DNA from: a virus
DNA length: 26,057 bases
Strand: one strand, 5' to 3'
Virus record (IMG/VR): IMGVR_UViG_3300047496_000308
Coordinates: 1 to 26,057 of that record
Shown: piece after piece, positions 7,613 to 14,031 of the stretch
Layout: every line of letters starts with the position of its first letter
Position numbering within the stretch: position 1 is the first letter of the stretch
Notes under the pieces: model-generated
Databases searched by the model: none
What the model was told of the DNA's origin: nothing
The model's input: the letters and a program-made list of their open reading frames with translations, nothing else
Translations under genes and position numbers: made by a program

Positions 7613-8208
7613 AGAAATTCTTCATTCAAATGCGCGGCGGCGGAGAGTTCGATCCGAAGACTGGTGAAATCTCCAGGATTGAGATCGCTGACATCGCTCA
7701 CGCTCTGAGCCACATGTGTCGGTACGCCGGTCACTGTAGTTCGATGTACTCCGTCGCAGAACACTCAGTACTAGTTTCCCGCATCATCCGCCAAATGTGG
7801 CCGGACGACGTCATGGCTCGTTGGGCTGGACTGTTGCATGACGCCACCGAAGCTTACGTATGCGACTTACCGACTCCACTCAAGGTCTTGTTGCCCGAGT
7901 TCATGCGCATCGAGGACGAACTCGCAGTAAAGATCGCGCTCAAGTTTGGCATTCAGTGGACTGAAGAAGTCACTCGACGTGTCAAACAAGCCGATGCCAT
8001 CGCTTTGTCGACCGAAGCCAGATTGTTGTTTGAAGATGTCTCGCAGTGGGATAGTATAAAACCTTACGCCCCGATTCCCACGTTACTTCACTGGGCGTTT
8101 CCACAAGATTCTTTAATGGCACGGGAGTACTTTTTAAATGAGTTCGCTAAAGTTGAGCAAGAAGTCGGAAGCTTTTCAACCGTTAAAACTCCGCTCTCTG
8201 GAGGCTAA
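7609..8208 (+). CDS. HD-domain phosphohydrolase, YfbR-like 5'-nucleotidase
   Basis: A 199-residue protein from a GTG start overlapping the previous stop. It has the common phage HD pattern: IADIAHALSHMCRYAGHC at 26-43, YSVAEHSVLVS with H52, the HD pair at H77-D78 followed by ATEAY, and a later Asp at about 129. These residues bind the divalent metal. YfbR-like enzymes remove phosphate from deoxynucleoside monophosphates, and phage relatives are thought to adjust nucleotide pools. It follows a deoxyribosyltransferase-like gene. Its last 71 bases overlap the next gene in another frame, more than any other pair here, so the C-terminus may have been extended. Confidence 0.85.
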   Translation: MKKFFIQMRGGGEFDPKTGEISRIEIADIAHALSHMCRYAGHCSSMYSVAEHSVLVSRIIRQMWPDDVMARWAGLLHDATEAYVCDLPTPLKVLLPEFMRIEDELAVKIALKFGIQWTEEVTRRVKQADAIALSTEARLLFEDVSQWDSIKPYAPIPTLLHWAFPQDSLMAREYFLNEFAKVEQEVGSFSTVKTPLSGG

Positions 8209-8401
8209 AGCAGCTTACAGCGACCGTCGAGTTACCGTGACCGCTACCTTGAAGGGTGAAGTGGCCGACGAGTTCATGAAGATTGCGGAAGAAGCTGGAC
8301 TCAACAAGAGCCAACTCGCTCTACAAATGATTTATCACGCCCTCAACAAAACAGAGGACTTGAAGGATTTTTACCGCAGACTGGCGATTTTAGCTGAGTA
8401 A
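8138..8401 (+). CDS. Possible ribbon-helix-helix DNA-binding protein
   Basis: An 87-residue frame. Residues 30-70 read as a basic beta strand (DRRVTVTATLKGE) followed by two helices (VADEFMKIAEEAGLN, then KSQLALQMIYHALN), the order of a MetJ/CopG/Arc-type ribbon-helix-helix. Such proteins bind DNA as dimers and often repress their own operon. The ATG at 8138 has GGGAG about ten bases upstream and lies inside the HD gene. A shorter form from GTG at 8237 is possible and would remove most of the overlap. The RHH call is from pattern only. Confidence 0.6.
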   Translation: MSSLKLSKKSEAFQPLKLRSLEAKAAYSDRRVTVTATLKGEVADEFMKIAEEAGLNKSQLALQMIYHALNKTEDLKDFYRRLAILAE

Positions 8402-8410
8402 GAGGCGACT

Positions 8411-8908
8411 GTGACTGACATCAACTTCTTCGAATCCGTCCTAGACCAGATCCTCACTGAGACCGACCTCTTGATGGAACAAGAGCACGGCCACATTTAC
8501 GAGTTCTTCGAGGGAGACTTCCCGGTATTCAAGCTTATCTTCTCACCACCGGATGCGACTAAGGGCGAAGACGGACTGATCATGATCTCGTTCCAACTGG
8601 AGCTCGACATCCCGTCGGCGATTTTGTGGTTCTTGAAGCTCAGCTTGTTCGCACCCGAACTCCAACTCACGTCTTCTTACCTCAAGGACGACTCTGGCGC
8701 GACTTATCTGGGTCAAGATGCCCAAGTCTTATTCCGCCAACAAATCGAACGCGAAGTCTTGAACTCAATCAAACTGGAAGCAGCCAAGCGGAAAGCTAAG
8801 TTGAAGCCGGCGACCAAGGCTGTCAATCTAAACGCCAGTGACGACGCAGAAGCCGCGCTAGCCGCTTTCGACGAGTGGGATCCCAAGCGCAACGGTCGCA
8901 AGAACTAA
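8411..8908 (+). CDS. Unknown acidic protein, 165 aa
   Basis: GTG start with GAGG eight bases upstream, nine bases after the previous stop. The protein is acidic in its first half (MTDINFFESVLDQILTETD) and has a hydrophobic stretch near 75-90. A Lys/Ala-rich helix near 115-135 (LEAAKRKAKLKPATK) is followed by an acidic Ala-rich tail. No family recognised. A Lys-rich helix plus acidic tail could suit a DNA-mimic or binding protein, but that is speculation. Confidence 0.65.
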   Translation: MTDINFFESVLDQILTETDLLMEQEHGHIYEFFEGDFPVFKLIFSPPDATKGEDGLIMISFQLELDIPSAILWFLKLSLFAPELQLTSSYLKDDSGATYLGQDAQVLFRQQIEREVLNSIKLEAAKRKAKLKPATKAVNLNASDDAEAALAAFDEWDPKRNGRKN

Positions 8909-8946
8909 TCGTGTATTTTCTTGCCCGCTCGCGATAGTATGGATGG

Positions 8947-9162
8947 ATGAAAAGTCCAGCTGAACTGCAACGCGAACAAAAATATGCCCACCACGACTGG
9001 CACTTGGACGAACTCACAGTTTGGGACCACGGGGTCATACGAGCTACGGCGGTCAAAGAATTCGTCAATTCGAAGAAGAGCGACAATATAACTGTCGTAA
9101 TCGAAGCTTTCTTGATCTACCTGACCTCGAAGGGTTATCGCATCACGAAGGTGAAGAAGTGA
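8947..9162 (+). CDS. Unknown small protein, 71 aa
   Basis: Starts MKSPAELQREQKYAHHDWH, with GGATGG directly upstream. It has a His/Trp-rich N-terminal half and ends in basic residues (YRITKVKK). Its stop overlaps the next gene's GTG by four bases. The 38-base gap before it is one of the longer gaps in this block, but I see no clear promoter there. No family recognised. Confidence 0.6.
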   Translation: MKSPAELQREQKYAHHDWHLDELTVWDHGVIRATAVKEFVNSKKSDNITVVIEAFLIYLTSKGYRITKVKK

Positions 9163-9350
9163 CTCAAGTCAAAATAAGAACGCCTGAGCTCGACCAAGTG
9201 TTCAAGGCAGAGAATGGTTTTTCGTACGTCCCGTTCAAATGGCGGGAGACGGTCTGGCACCCCGAGCAAAAAGAGTTTTATGCCGTAGTGATCTCCACGT
9301 ACGACGGTAAAATTTACACGCTAAGTTTGAAAGACTTGCAAGTTATATAG
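9159..9350 (+). CDS. Unknown small protein, 63 aa
   Basis: The frame extends further upstream, but that part shadows the previous gene. The GTG at 9159 sits in a GTGA overlap like its neighbours, so I start there. The protein is mostly beta-like, with several aromatic residues (FSYVPFKWRETVW) and a YDGKIYTLSLKDL end resembling a small SH3-like barrel. No family recognised. Confidence 0.55.
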   Translation: MTQVKIRTPELDQVFKAENGFSYVPFKWRETVWHPEQKEFYAVVISTYDGKIYTLSLKDLQVI

Positions 9351-9360
9351 GAGACCCCCG

Positions 9361-9885
9361 ATGTTGACCGACTTGATGATCGATCTAGAGACGCTCTCGA
9401 CCACCCCGCAAACGGCAGTGGTCAGTCTGGGAGCATATTACTTCAACCCGTTCACGAAAGAACGCGGACCCACTTTTTACATGATCTTGGACTTGCAAGA
9501 CCAGATCGACAAGGGCCGTGAAATTTCAGCCAGTACGCTGAAGTGGTGGATGGGGCAAGAAGATGCAGCTAAGACCATCTTCCACGAGAAAGCCAAGCCG
9601 ACGATCGAAGTTTTGAACACCTTCGTTCAGTGGTTCACTGCCACGAACAAGACCGCATTTGTGTGGGGCAACGGTTCAACTTTCGACATCTCCATCATGG
9701 AGAACTTGTTCCGGGACTACGGAGTCAAGATTCCTTGGGGTTACAACAAGGTCATGGACTTGCGCACCTTCAAACGTTTCTGCGCTCCTGAAGGTTCCAA
9801 AGTTTTGATCAAGTCTGGTGTCAAGCACAACGCTCTCGACGATGCTCAGGGACAAGCCGAATTCGTCATGGAGAATTGCAAGTGA
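9361..9885 (+). CDS. 3'-5' exonuclease, DEDDh family (DexA/Rv2179c-like)
   Basis: A 174-residue nuclease of the RNase T/DnaQ fold. The four-acid set is visible: D8 and E10 (LMIDLETL), D109 (NGSTFDISIMEN), and H156 with D161 (KHNALDDAQGQA), so it is the DEDDh type. Phage members such as T4 DexA are 3'-5' DNA exonucleases; the Rv2179c-like relatives act on RNA. It is close to a single domain in size, so it probably works alone, not as a polymerase proofreading part. GGAGACCCCCG precedes the ATG. It overlaps the next gene by one base. Confidence 0.85.
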   Translation: MLTDLMIDLETLSTTPQTAVVSLGAYYFNPFTKERGPTFYMILDLQDQIDKGREISASTLKWWMGQEDAAKTIFHEKAKPTIEVLNTFVQWFTATNKTAFVWGNGSTFDISIMENLFRDYGVKIPWGYNKVMDLRTFKRFCAPEGSKVLIKSGVKHNALDDAQGQAEFVMENCK

Positions 9886-10157
9886 TGCTACCTTGCCCAG
9901 TTAATTGTGGAGTGACGGGTGGTTGCTGGCGTTGCAATCCCTTGGTACCGACGCCATCATTTAGTCCAGGAATACCACTGTATCCGCGTCAACTGCCCAC
10001 TATGACTGGTCAGACCGTGTCACAAGGTTGGGAGTGCCCAAAATGCGCGCGGGTATACTCACCGTCGACTATAGGATGCTTTGAGTGCAATCGAATGGTC
10101 GATTTGTCGCAAGGAAAGGAACCAATTCATGAGCGAGATACACAAGTTCAAGTGTGA
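9885..10157 (+). CDS. Zinc-ribbon protein, 90 aa
   Basis: The ATG at 9885 shares its A with the exonuclease stop (TGATG), so I prefer it to the TTG at 9876. The protein carries four Cys pairs: CPVNC and CWRC near the N-terminus, then CPKC and CFEC spaced as a zinc ribbon (WECPKCARVYSPSTIGC). A Pro-rich linker separates the two halves. Zinc ribbons of this type bind nucleic acid or proteins. Its last bases overlap the next gene by 29. Confidence 0.65.
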   Translation: MLPCPVNCGVTGGCWRCNPLVPTPSFSPGIPLYPRQLPTMTGQTVSQGWECPKCARVYSPSTIGCFECNRMVDLSQGKEPIHERDTQVQV

Positions 10158-10326
10158 CGGATGCAAAGTTACGGTGAAAGCCGAGTACAACGGCGCGCAC
10201 TATTTGTTCCCCAAAAACTGGGCTTGCGTGCGCAACGTTGACGTCAGACTAATTGGTCATCTGTGCGACGCGTGCCTAATTCGAGTTAAGTTGAATCCCT
10301 TTAAAATCACAATTACGGAGGAATAA
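10129..10326 (+). CDS. Small zinc-binding protein, 65 aa
   Basis: The ATG at 10129 has AAGGAAAGGA eight bases upstream, a better start than the earlier in-frame codon inside the previous gene. It holds CDGC near residue 9 and CDAC near residue 48, a likely single zinc site, with mostly beta-type sequence between. It overlaps the preceding zinc-ribbon gene by 29 bases. No specific family. Confidence 0.65.
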   Translation: MSEIHKFKCDGCKVTVKAEYNGAHYLFPKNWACVRNVDVRLIGHLCDACLIRVKLNPFKITITEE

Positions 10327-10329
10327 CAA

Positions 10330-10542
10330 ATGAGTAACACGATCTTCGACGCAAAACGTCTCGGTTCCAGTCTGGAAGTCTTGAAACTGGTGGAGGAGTA
10401 TCTGCGAGAAAATCCCGGGATGCGCCTCAACCAAGCGTTGATCAACCTCAACGTGGTCAAGGACGAAGCCGACGATTTTTACACCGAACCTTGGATTACG
10501 TTGGACCGAGTGCGCGCTCAACTCACGATCTTGAAGGGGTAA
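10330..10542 (+). CDS. Unknown helical protein, 70 aa
   Basis: Strong GGAGGAATAAC ribosome site before the ATG. The protein is largely helical and acidic (SLEVLKLVEEYLRENPGMR), with a final VRAQLTILKG. The segment with LRLNQALI-type spacing could be a short helix-turn-helix, but there is not enough to say. It lies two bases before the DUF2493 gene. Confidence 0.65.
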   Translation: MSNTIFDAKRLGSSLEVLKLVEEYLRENPGMRLNQALINLNVVKDEADDFYTEPWITLDRVRAQLTILKG

Positions 10543-10544
10543 AG

Positions 10545-10915
10545 ATGCGTCTCATAATAGCCGGTACCCGGGACTTGTTTCCGCCCATCGGTTTCATTGA
10601 TGGAGCGATTCGGTTGTTAGAGCCGTACACCGTAGGTCCGATTACTGAGATCGTCTCTGGAACTGCGCACGGCGTTGATTCGGAGGGTGAACACTGGGCT
10701 TCTCACATGAGCATCCCGGTCAAGCGCTTCCCGGCAGAATGGGAAAACACGGTCGGTCAGCCGGTCCCAAACGAAACAGAAAAATGGCAGAGTACTCAGA
10801 CGCGCTGTTGTTAATCTGGGACGGTGAGAGTCCTGGCTCCTCTTCGATGAAGAAAGCTATGATCGCGCTTGGTAAACCCGTGTTCGAGGTTATCCTCAGA
10901 AAGACCAACGTATGA
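10545..10915 (+). pseudogene. DUF2493 (SLOG-fold) gene, broken by a frameshift at about 10743-10748
   Basis: The first frame (10545-10814) gives MRLIIAGTRDLFPP, then IVSGTAHGVDSEGEHWA and KRFPAEW, which is the front half of a DUF2493 protein. After Trp (10740-10742) it turns into unrelated sequence and stops. The rest of the family pattern continues in the -1 frame: KHGRSAGPKRNRKMAEYSD, then LLLIWDGESPGSS and GKPVFEVILRKTNV, ending at 10915. One extra A in the run at 10744-10747 would restore W-E-K-H-G and give about 123 residues, the usual family length. SLOG proteins bind nucleotides or related ligands. Either the gene is truly broken, frameshifting is used, or the read lost one A. Confidence 0.8.
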
Positions 10916-11076
10916 ACGCGAAAATCGAGAAACTCAAAGCTTTGATCGACCACCCCAACACCCCGCGTCACGAGCGCGAAGCTGCTATCCGCATCTACAA
11001 CAAGCTCAATCTAGCCAAGCGTCAAGTCAAAGTTTATCAGTGGGTCCAGTTCACCTCGAAGGTGAATGGGCAATGA
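10912..11076 (+). CDS. Small DUF2786-like protein, 54 aa
   Basis: The ATG at 10912 overlaps the stop of the DUF2493 reading frame (GTATGA), which supports that frame as the real end of the preceding gene. The product starts MNAKIEKLKALIDHPNT and continues HEREAAIRIYNKL, the repeated Leu/Ala spacing seen in the DUF2786 motif found in many phage and bacterial proteins. It is shorter than most members. Stop and next start overlap by four bases (ATGA). Confidence 0.6.
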   Translation: MNAKIEKLKALIDHPNTPRHEREAAIRIYNKLNLAKRQVKVYQWVQFTSKVNGQ

Positions 11077-11531
11077 GATTCGTAGTTTACTCAATTCTTT
11101 GCCACTTGGTGTTCTTCGTCGTCTTAGTTGGACCCCGAGGTTGCGGGGGCGGTTCGGGTCAAGAACAATCCGCGGAGTCAAGTGTACAACTTTTTGACAT
11201 GTCTGAGTTTGATCCAGCCCCGAAGAAGGACGCCGAGACATCCATAGTTTTGCTCAAAGATAAGACCGGCGACCGGGACGCCGCCGGAAAGGACTGTAAG
11301 GGTAAGTTTTACGGGGGCTTAGGAGTCACCATCTCGATGGCCGAGGGTTCAACGTTCTTCGTCGTGGGAGACGTTGCGCACGGATACGTGGGCGAAAGCC
11401 TAGGTCTCAAGACCGGAGACATCGTGGAGTCATTTGAGGAAGTTAAGGGTGAGGTCGGAAAGCCAGTAACTATCACCATCAACCACGAAAAGACTGTCAC
11501 TTTTATTCGAGACAAGATATGTTATCACTGA
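11073..11531 (+). CDS. Membrane-anchored PDZ-domain protein
   Basis: 152 residues. Residues 1-24 are a hydrophobic segment (FVVYSILCHLVFFVVLVG) with little positive charge before it. A Cys/Gly-rich stretch follows (PRGCGGGSGQ), then an acidic, probably disordered linker. Residues about 85-150 read as a PDZ domain: a FYGGLGVTI carboxylate-binding-loop type segment, a hydrophobic strand, YVGESLGLKTGDIVESF and a terminal VTITINHEKTVTFI strand. PDZ domains bind protein C-termini, often beside proteases. The cysteine context is a poor lipobox, so a membrane anchor is likelier than a lipoprotein. The ATG overlaps the previous stop by four bases. Confidence 0.65.
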   Translation: MRFVVYSILCHLVFFVVLVGPRGCGGGSGQEQSAESSVQLFDMSEFDPAPKKDAETSIVLLKDKTGDRDAAGKDCKGKFYGGLGVTISMAEGSTFFVVGDVAHGYVGESLGLKTGDIVESFEEVKGEVGKPVTITINHEKTVTFIRDKICYH

Positions 11532-11779
11532 TGGCTCTAAAACTTTACTTTTGGTGGTTTCGGTTGACCCACGACCATCCTTGTAAAGAGGAAGTACTCG
11601 AGGCCTTGTCGCGGCGGGACCTTAAGGTAGTGAACATGACGCGCGGTCAATACATAGCATTGTTCTACGGCATATCACCGAAACGTTCTGAGTTGGCAAT
11701 CCAAGCTGCGGCTGAAAAGTACGAAGTCACCCGCGAGCGAGTTCGGCAAATCCTTTTAAAGACAGTGAGGACAAAATGA
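11531..11779 (+). CDS. Free-standing sigma-70 region 4 protein
   Basis: 82 residues from the ATG at 11531, which shares a base with the previous stop; an in-frame ATG at 11519 is the alternative. Residues 35-78 match sigma-70 region 4: a 4.1-like VNMTRGQYIALFYGI segment, then the 4.2 helix-turn-helix with YEVTRERVRQILLKT at 64-78, close to the VTRERIRQIEAKALR of housekeeping sigma factors. There is no room for regions 2 or 3. The N-terminus is Trp/Phe rich (KLYFWWFRLTH). In full sigma factors this domain binds the -35 box and the RNA polymerase beta flap. Here it may redirect host polymerase; that is inference. Confidence 0.75.
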   Translation: MALKLYFWWFRLTHDHPCKEEVLEALSRRDLKVVNMTRGQYIALFYGISPKRSELAIQAAAEKYEVTRERVRQILLKTVRTK

Positions 11780-11982
11780 TTTCTCAACTCATCACCGCGC
11801 TAATGTTGTTGAACGTGCACGGTAGTAAAGCCAAGTGCGACAAACTCGTTCTCTCTCTAGTTAGAGTAGCGGCCATAGATTCCACATACAGACCCGGCGA
11901 TGCTGACCGTCCCATTCATTTTGACGAAGACTTGGAGACGATTAAGCTCTTTAAACAATCTTGCGAAAAGGGCAGAAAATGA
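11776..11982 (+). CDS. Unknown small protein with possible signal peptide
   Basis: 68 residues, ATGA overlap with the gene before. The first 20 residues are hydrophobic (MISQLITALMLLNVHGSKAK) and could be a signal peptide or short anchor, though no basic residue comes first. The rest is mixed charge, with a DRPIHFDEDLETIKLF segment. No family recognised. Confidence 0.6.
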   Translation: MISQLITALMLLNVHGSKAKCDKLVLSLVRVAAIDSTYRPGDADRPIHFDEDLETIKLFKQSCEKGRK

Positions 11983-12329
11983 CGGGCGCAGATTTAGTCA
12001 AGTTCTTGCAGACTTGGGCTTGGGACTCTTTCACTGGAGTCTCGGCTCTGATGGGTGTTACTCCCGAACGAGTTCTAACGTGGGAGAATATGTCCATGGA
12101 AGAACTTCGTAAAGCGCCGAAGGGTGTAAGGTTGTTGAGACTCCACCGCACGGTGAAGTTCGCCTCGGACTACGGCATCCAAGCCAACCAAATGTTGGGA
12201 TTCTTGCACGAGCCGGTCGACGGCACGGACGAGGGTGCCTCGGTATTGTTCTTGGCGGTGTACCAATCCGGTGACTTGGCTGGACCCTTGATGAAAGTCA
12301 TCGAGCGGTTCAAGGAGTCGTCGAAGTGA
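11979..12329 (+). CDS. Unknown protein, 116 aa, possible HTH
   Basis: ATGA overlap with the preceding stop fixes the start at 11979. Residues 8-60 (LVKFLQTWAWDSFTGVSAL, then MGVTPERVLTWENM) have the look of a helix-turn-helix of XRE type, with a hydrophobic turn and a Trp after the recognition helix. The second half is helical and hydrophobic. The HTH reading is weak. It ends in a GTGA overlap with the next gene. Confidence 0.6.
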   Translation: MTGADLVKFLQTWAWDSFTGVSALMGVTPERVLTWENMSMEELRKAPKGVRLLRLHRTVKFASDYGIQANQMLGFLHEPVDGTDEGASVLFLAVYQSGDLAGPLMKVIERFKESSK

Positions 12330-12616
12330 GTATCACTCAAGACGACTTCCCGATGTTCCAAGACGAACTCACTCGACTCCGGGCCGCAGAACAAGCCCGT
12401 ACGGCATTGACCAAAATATTGAAGAAAGTCGCAGAGCTCGAGGAGACTGTTCGGTACGAGAACATGCGCAACAAAGCTTACAACGAGCAGTTCTTGAAGG
12501 ACAAGGACATCAAAGAACAGGCTAATAAGTTGTTAGACGAGGCTTTGATGGTGATTGACGATTACGCGCCCGGATTTAACGTACTGATCAAAGAGATAGA
12601 GGAGTTCTTGAAATGA
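12326..12616 (+). CDS. Unknown coiled-coil protein, 96 aa
   Basis: GTG start in a GTGA overlap. Almost entirely helical and charged. Residues about 12-70 show heptad-like spacing (LTRLRAAEQARTALTKIL, then KVAELEETVRYENM), so it should form a coiled coil, probably a dimer. The C-terminus is more hydrophobic (GFNVLIKEIEEFLK). No specific family. Confidence 0.65.
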   Translation: MSITQDDFPMFQDELTRLRAAEQARTALTKILKKVAELEETVRYENMRNKAYNEQFLKDKDIKEQANKLLDEALMVIDDYAPGFNVLIKEIEEFLK

Positions 12617-12873
12617 AGACTAAGTCAATCTGGAACGTAGTTTACGAACGCCACGAGTGGGACCAGCTCTACGCGACGAGCCGCTTTCAAACGAAGTCGC
12701 GGTTACTCGCTACACTCGTTTACCACTGGTACGACTGTTTCTACGTGATGTCGATCTTGCCGGTCAAGTCCTTGATGATGTACCGCTCGAACGGGAAGAT
12801 CATGGTCAAGCGCGGGATGAAGTGCAAAGCCCGCGGTCGGGATCAACTAGCTCGGTTGAAGCGGAGGGCATAA
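12613..12873 (+). CDS. Unknown basic protein, 86 aa
   Basis: ATGA overlap with the coiled-coil gene. Strongly basic, especially in the last third (GKIMVKRGMKCKARGRDQ), and rich in Tyr and Trp in the first half. Basic small phage proteins often bind nucleic acid; no motif confirms it here. Its stop and the next start share a base (TAATG). Confidence 0.6.
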   Translation: MKTKSIWNVVYERHEWDQLYATSRFQTKSRLLATLVYHWYDCFYVMSILPVKSLMMYRSNGKIMVKRGMKCKARGRDQLARLKRRA

Positions 12874-13175
12874 TGAGAAATCCAGGACAAAAAGTATTTA
12901 TCGAGTCCGTGGTCGGTCTCCATCCATGGGAATGTTCCGTTGTAGTCGAGACTAAGACCCGACTAATAGTTAACATCGGGCACGAAGTTTTGATGGAAGA
13001 GTGCCTGAACAAGAACGACCCATCTCGAATCTTTGCTGACTCGAAAGAAGAGTTTTACTCGCTCCTCAAAGCTCGCACCCTGACTGAGATGGACCAAGTC
13101 AGAGTCAACTTGAATTATTTGAACTCTAAATTTGAGACTCTTCGAACTATTTTAGAGAAGAAAGATCTAGAGTGA
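12873..13175 (+). CDS. Unknown protein, 100 aa
   Basis: The ATG at 12873 overlaps the previous stop by one base, so the longer in-frame extension upstream is a shadow. Begins MRNPGQKVFIESVVGLHP; the first half is strand-like and the second half helical (MDQVRVNLNYLNSKFETLR). No family recognised. Confidence 0.6.
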   Translation: MRNPGQKVFIESVVGLHPWECSVVVETKTRLIVNIGHEVLMEECLNKNDPSRIFADSKEEFYSLLKARTLTEMDQVRVNLNYLNSKFETLRTILEKKDLE

Positions 13176-13339
13176 GCGGCACTTATCTAAATTTAATCCT
13201 CAGACCGCTCTGGTTGCGAGAGATCTATTTCTACGAAGTTGGGACTCCGAGGATAGTCCTAATCTTTTGCCCGCCTTGGTTTTCTGACCGAGGGGCGATT
13301 TGGTCTGGTCGTAAGCTAGCCGAGTGGAGCGTTCAATGA
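13172..13339 (+). CDS. Small aromatic-rich protein, 55 aa
   Basis: Runs from GTG at 13172 (GTGA overlap) to TGA at 13337-13339, and the next gene starts at 13336 in another ATGA overlap. This neatly fills what would otherwise be a 160-base hole. The product has many Trp, Tyr, Phe and Pro residues (LRPLWLREIYFYEVG). Overlaps on both sides are the main evidence; no family. Confidence 0.55.
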   Translation: MSGTYLNLILRPLWLREIYFYEVGTPRIVLIFCPPWFSDRGAIWSGRKLAEWSVQ

Positions 13340-13545
13340 CTCAACTTTTCGTCATATTCGTGTTGTGTTCCAACGGTTCGTTTACTGGCACCGTCCGATG
13401 GAATTCGGAATCCATCAGAATGGCCTCGATTCGTCCGATCGCGACGTGCTTGTTGATCGACTCGTTCGAACACCCGATGAGCGGAGTGGACGACTTGAAC
13501 GCTGAACTCATCGTGTGGGACGATAACATGAGGAAGAGACCGTGA
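13336..13545 (+). CDS. Unknown small protein, 69 aa
   Basis: ATGA overlap at the start. The N-terminal dozen residues are hydrophobic (MTQLFVIFVLCSNG) but short for a signal peptide. The rest contains DDLNAELIVWDDNM near the end, perhaps an acidic strand. No family recognised. Its stop overlaps the next GTG. Confidence 0.55.
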   Translation: MTQLFVIFVLCSNGSFTGTVRWNSESIRMASIRPIATCLLIDSFEHPMSGVDDLNAELIVWDDNMRKRP

Positions 13546-13748
13546 AGAATCCACCCATGACTTTGGAAGAGTGGAGTCAGTCGACGGCGGCTCACCGGTT
13601 GTTAACGGAGAACTTGAAGGTCAATCTTGAGGTTATGCTGAACGACCCAGCTGAGTTGTTGATCACACAAAAAGACGAAGTGATTCAATCTCTCATGCGA
13701 CTCAACTTAATCATGGTCCGTCAGTTCGAAGAAATGGTGAAAAACTAA
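13542..13748 (+). CDS. Unknown helical protein, 68 aa
   Basis: GTG start in a GTGA overlap. All-helical, mildly acidic (MTLEEWSQSTAAHRLLTENL), ending QFEEMVKN. Its stop shares a base with the start of the membrane peptide that follows (TAATG). Confidence 0.55.
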   Translation: MKNPPMTLEEWSQSTAAHRLLTENLKVNLEVMLNDPAELLITQKDEVIQSLMRLNLIMVRQFEEMVKN

Positions 13749-13828
13749 TGGATCTCTTAGCCGCAATCATCTTGTTCGCCGGGTTTATGTTGTTGGTGGT
13801 CTTGTGCGACGGGAGACCTTCGAAATGA
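13748..13828 (+). CDS. 26-residue membrane micro-protein
   Basis: ATG at 13748 (TAATG overlap), TGA at 13826-13828, overlapped in turn by the next gene's ATG (ATGA). The peptide is a single hydrophobic helix (LLAAIILFAGFMLLVVLC) with a short polar tail DGRPSK. Both overlaps follow the rule of this operon, which is why I accept so small a gene. Such peptides can act as regulators of membrane enzymes or in lysis; no specific role is shown. Confidence 0.5.
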   Translation: MDLLAAIILFAGFMLLVVLCDGRPSK

Positions 13829-14031
13829 CTCTACCAAATGAGAGAACTCGGGCCGTACTCCAGACCAAGTCGTTCCTTTATCGGTTGATGGACGCGAAGG
13901 AGACTCCGCGGGTTCCCAAGTCCGTTCGAGAAGAAGCTCGGCGGTTGTTGAAGCACTTCCCGTCTAGCGTGGACTTAGAAGTAGTTTCCAGGTTGTCCAA
14001 CGTGTTCGCAAAGCCGTGGTTCAAGAAATGA
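13825..14031 (+). CDS. BPSL0761-family protein
   Basis: 68 residues from the ATGA-overlap start at 13825. The pattern MTLPNERTRAVLQTKSFLY, then PRVPKSVREEARRLLKHFP, is that of the small BPSL0761 family found in proteobacteria and phages: an N-terminal ERTRAV..T..FL, a middle P-x-VP..VR.EAR.LL.H.P. The function of the family is unknown. A longer form from TTG at 13804 is less likely because it would cross the membrane peptide. Confidence 0.8.
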   Translation: MTLPNERTRAVLQTKSFLYRLMDAKETPRVPKSVREEARRLLKHFPSSVDLEVVSRLSNVFAKPWFKK

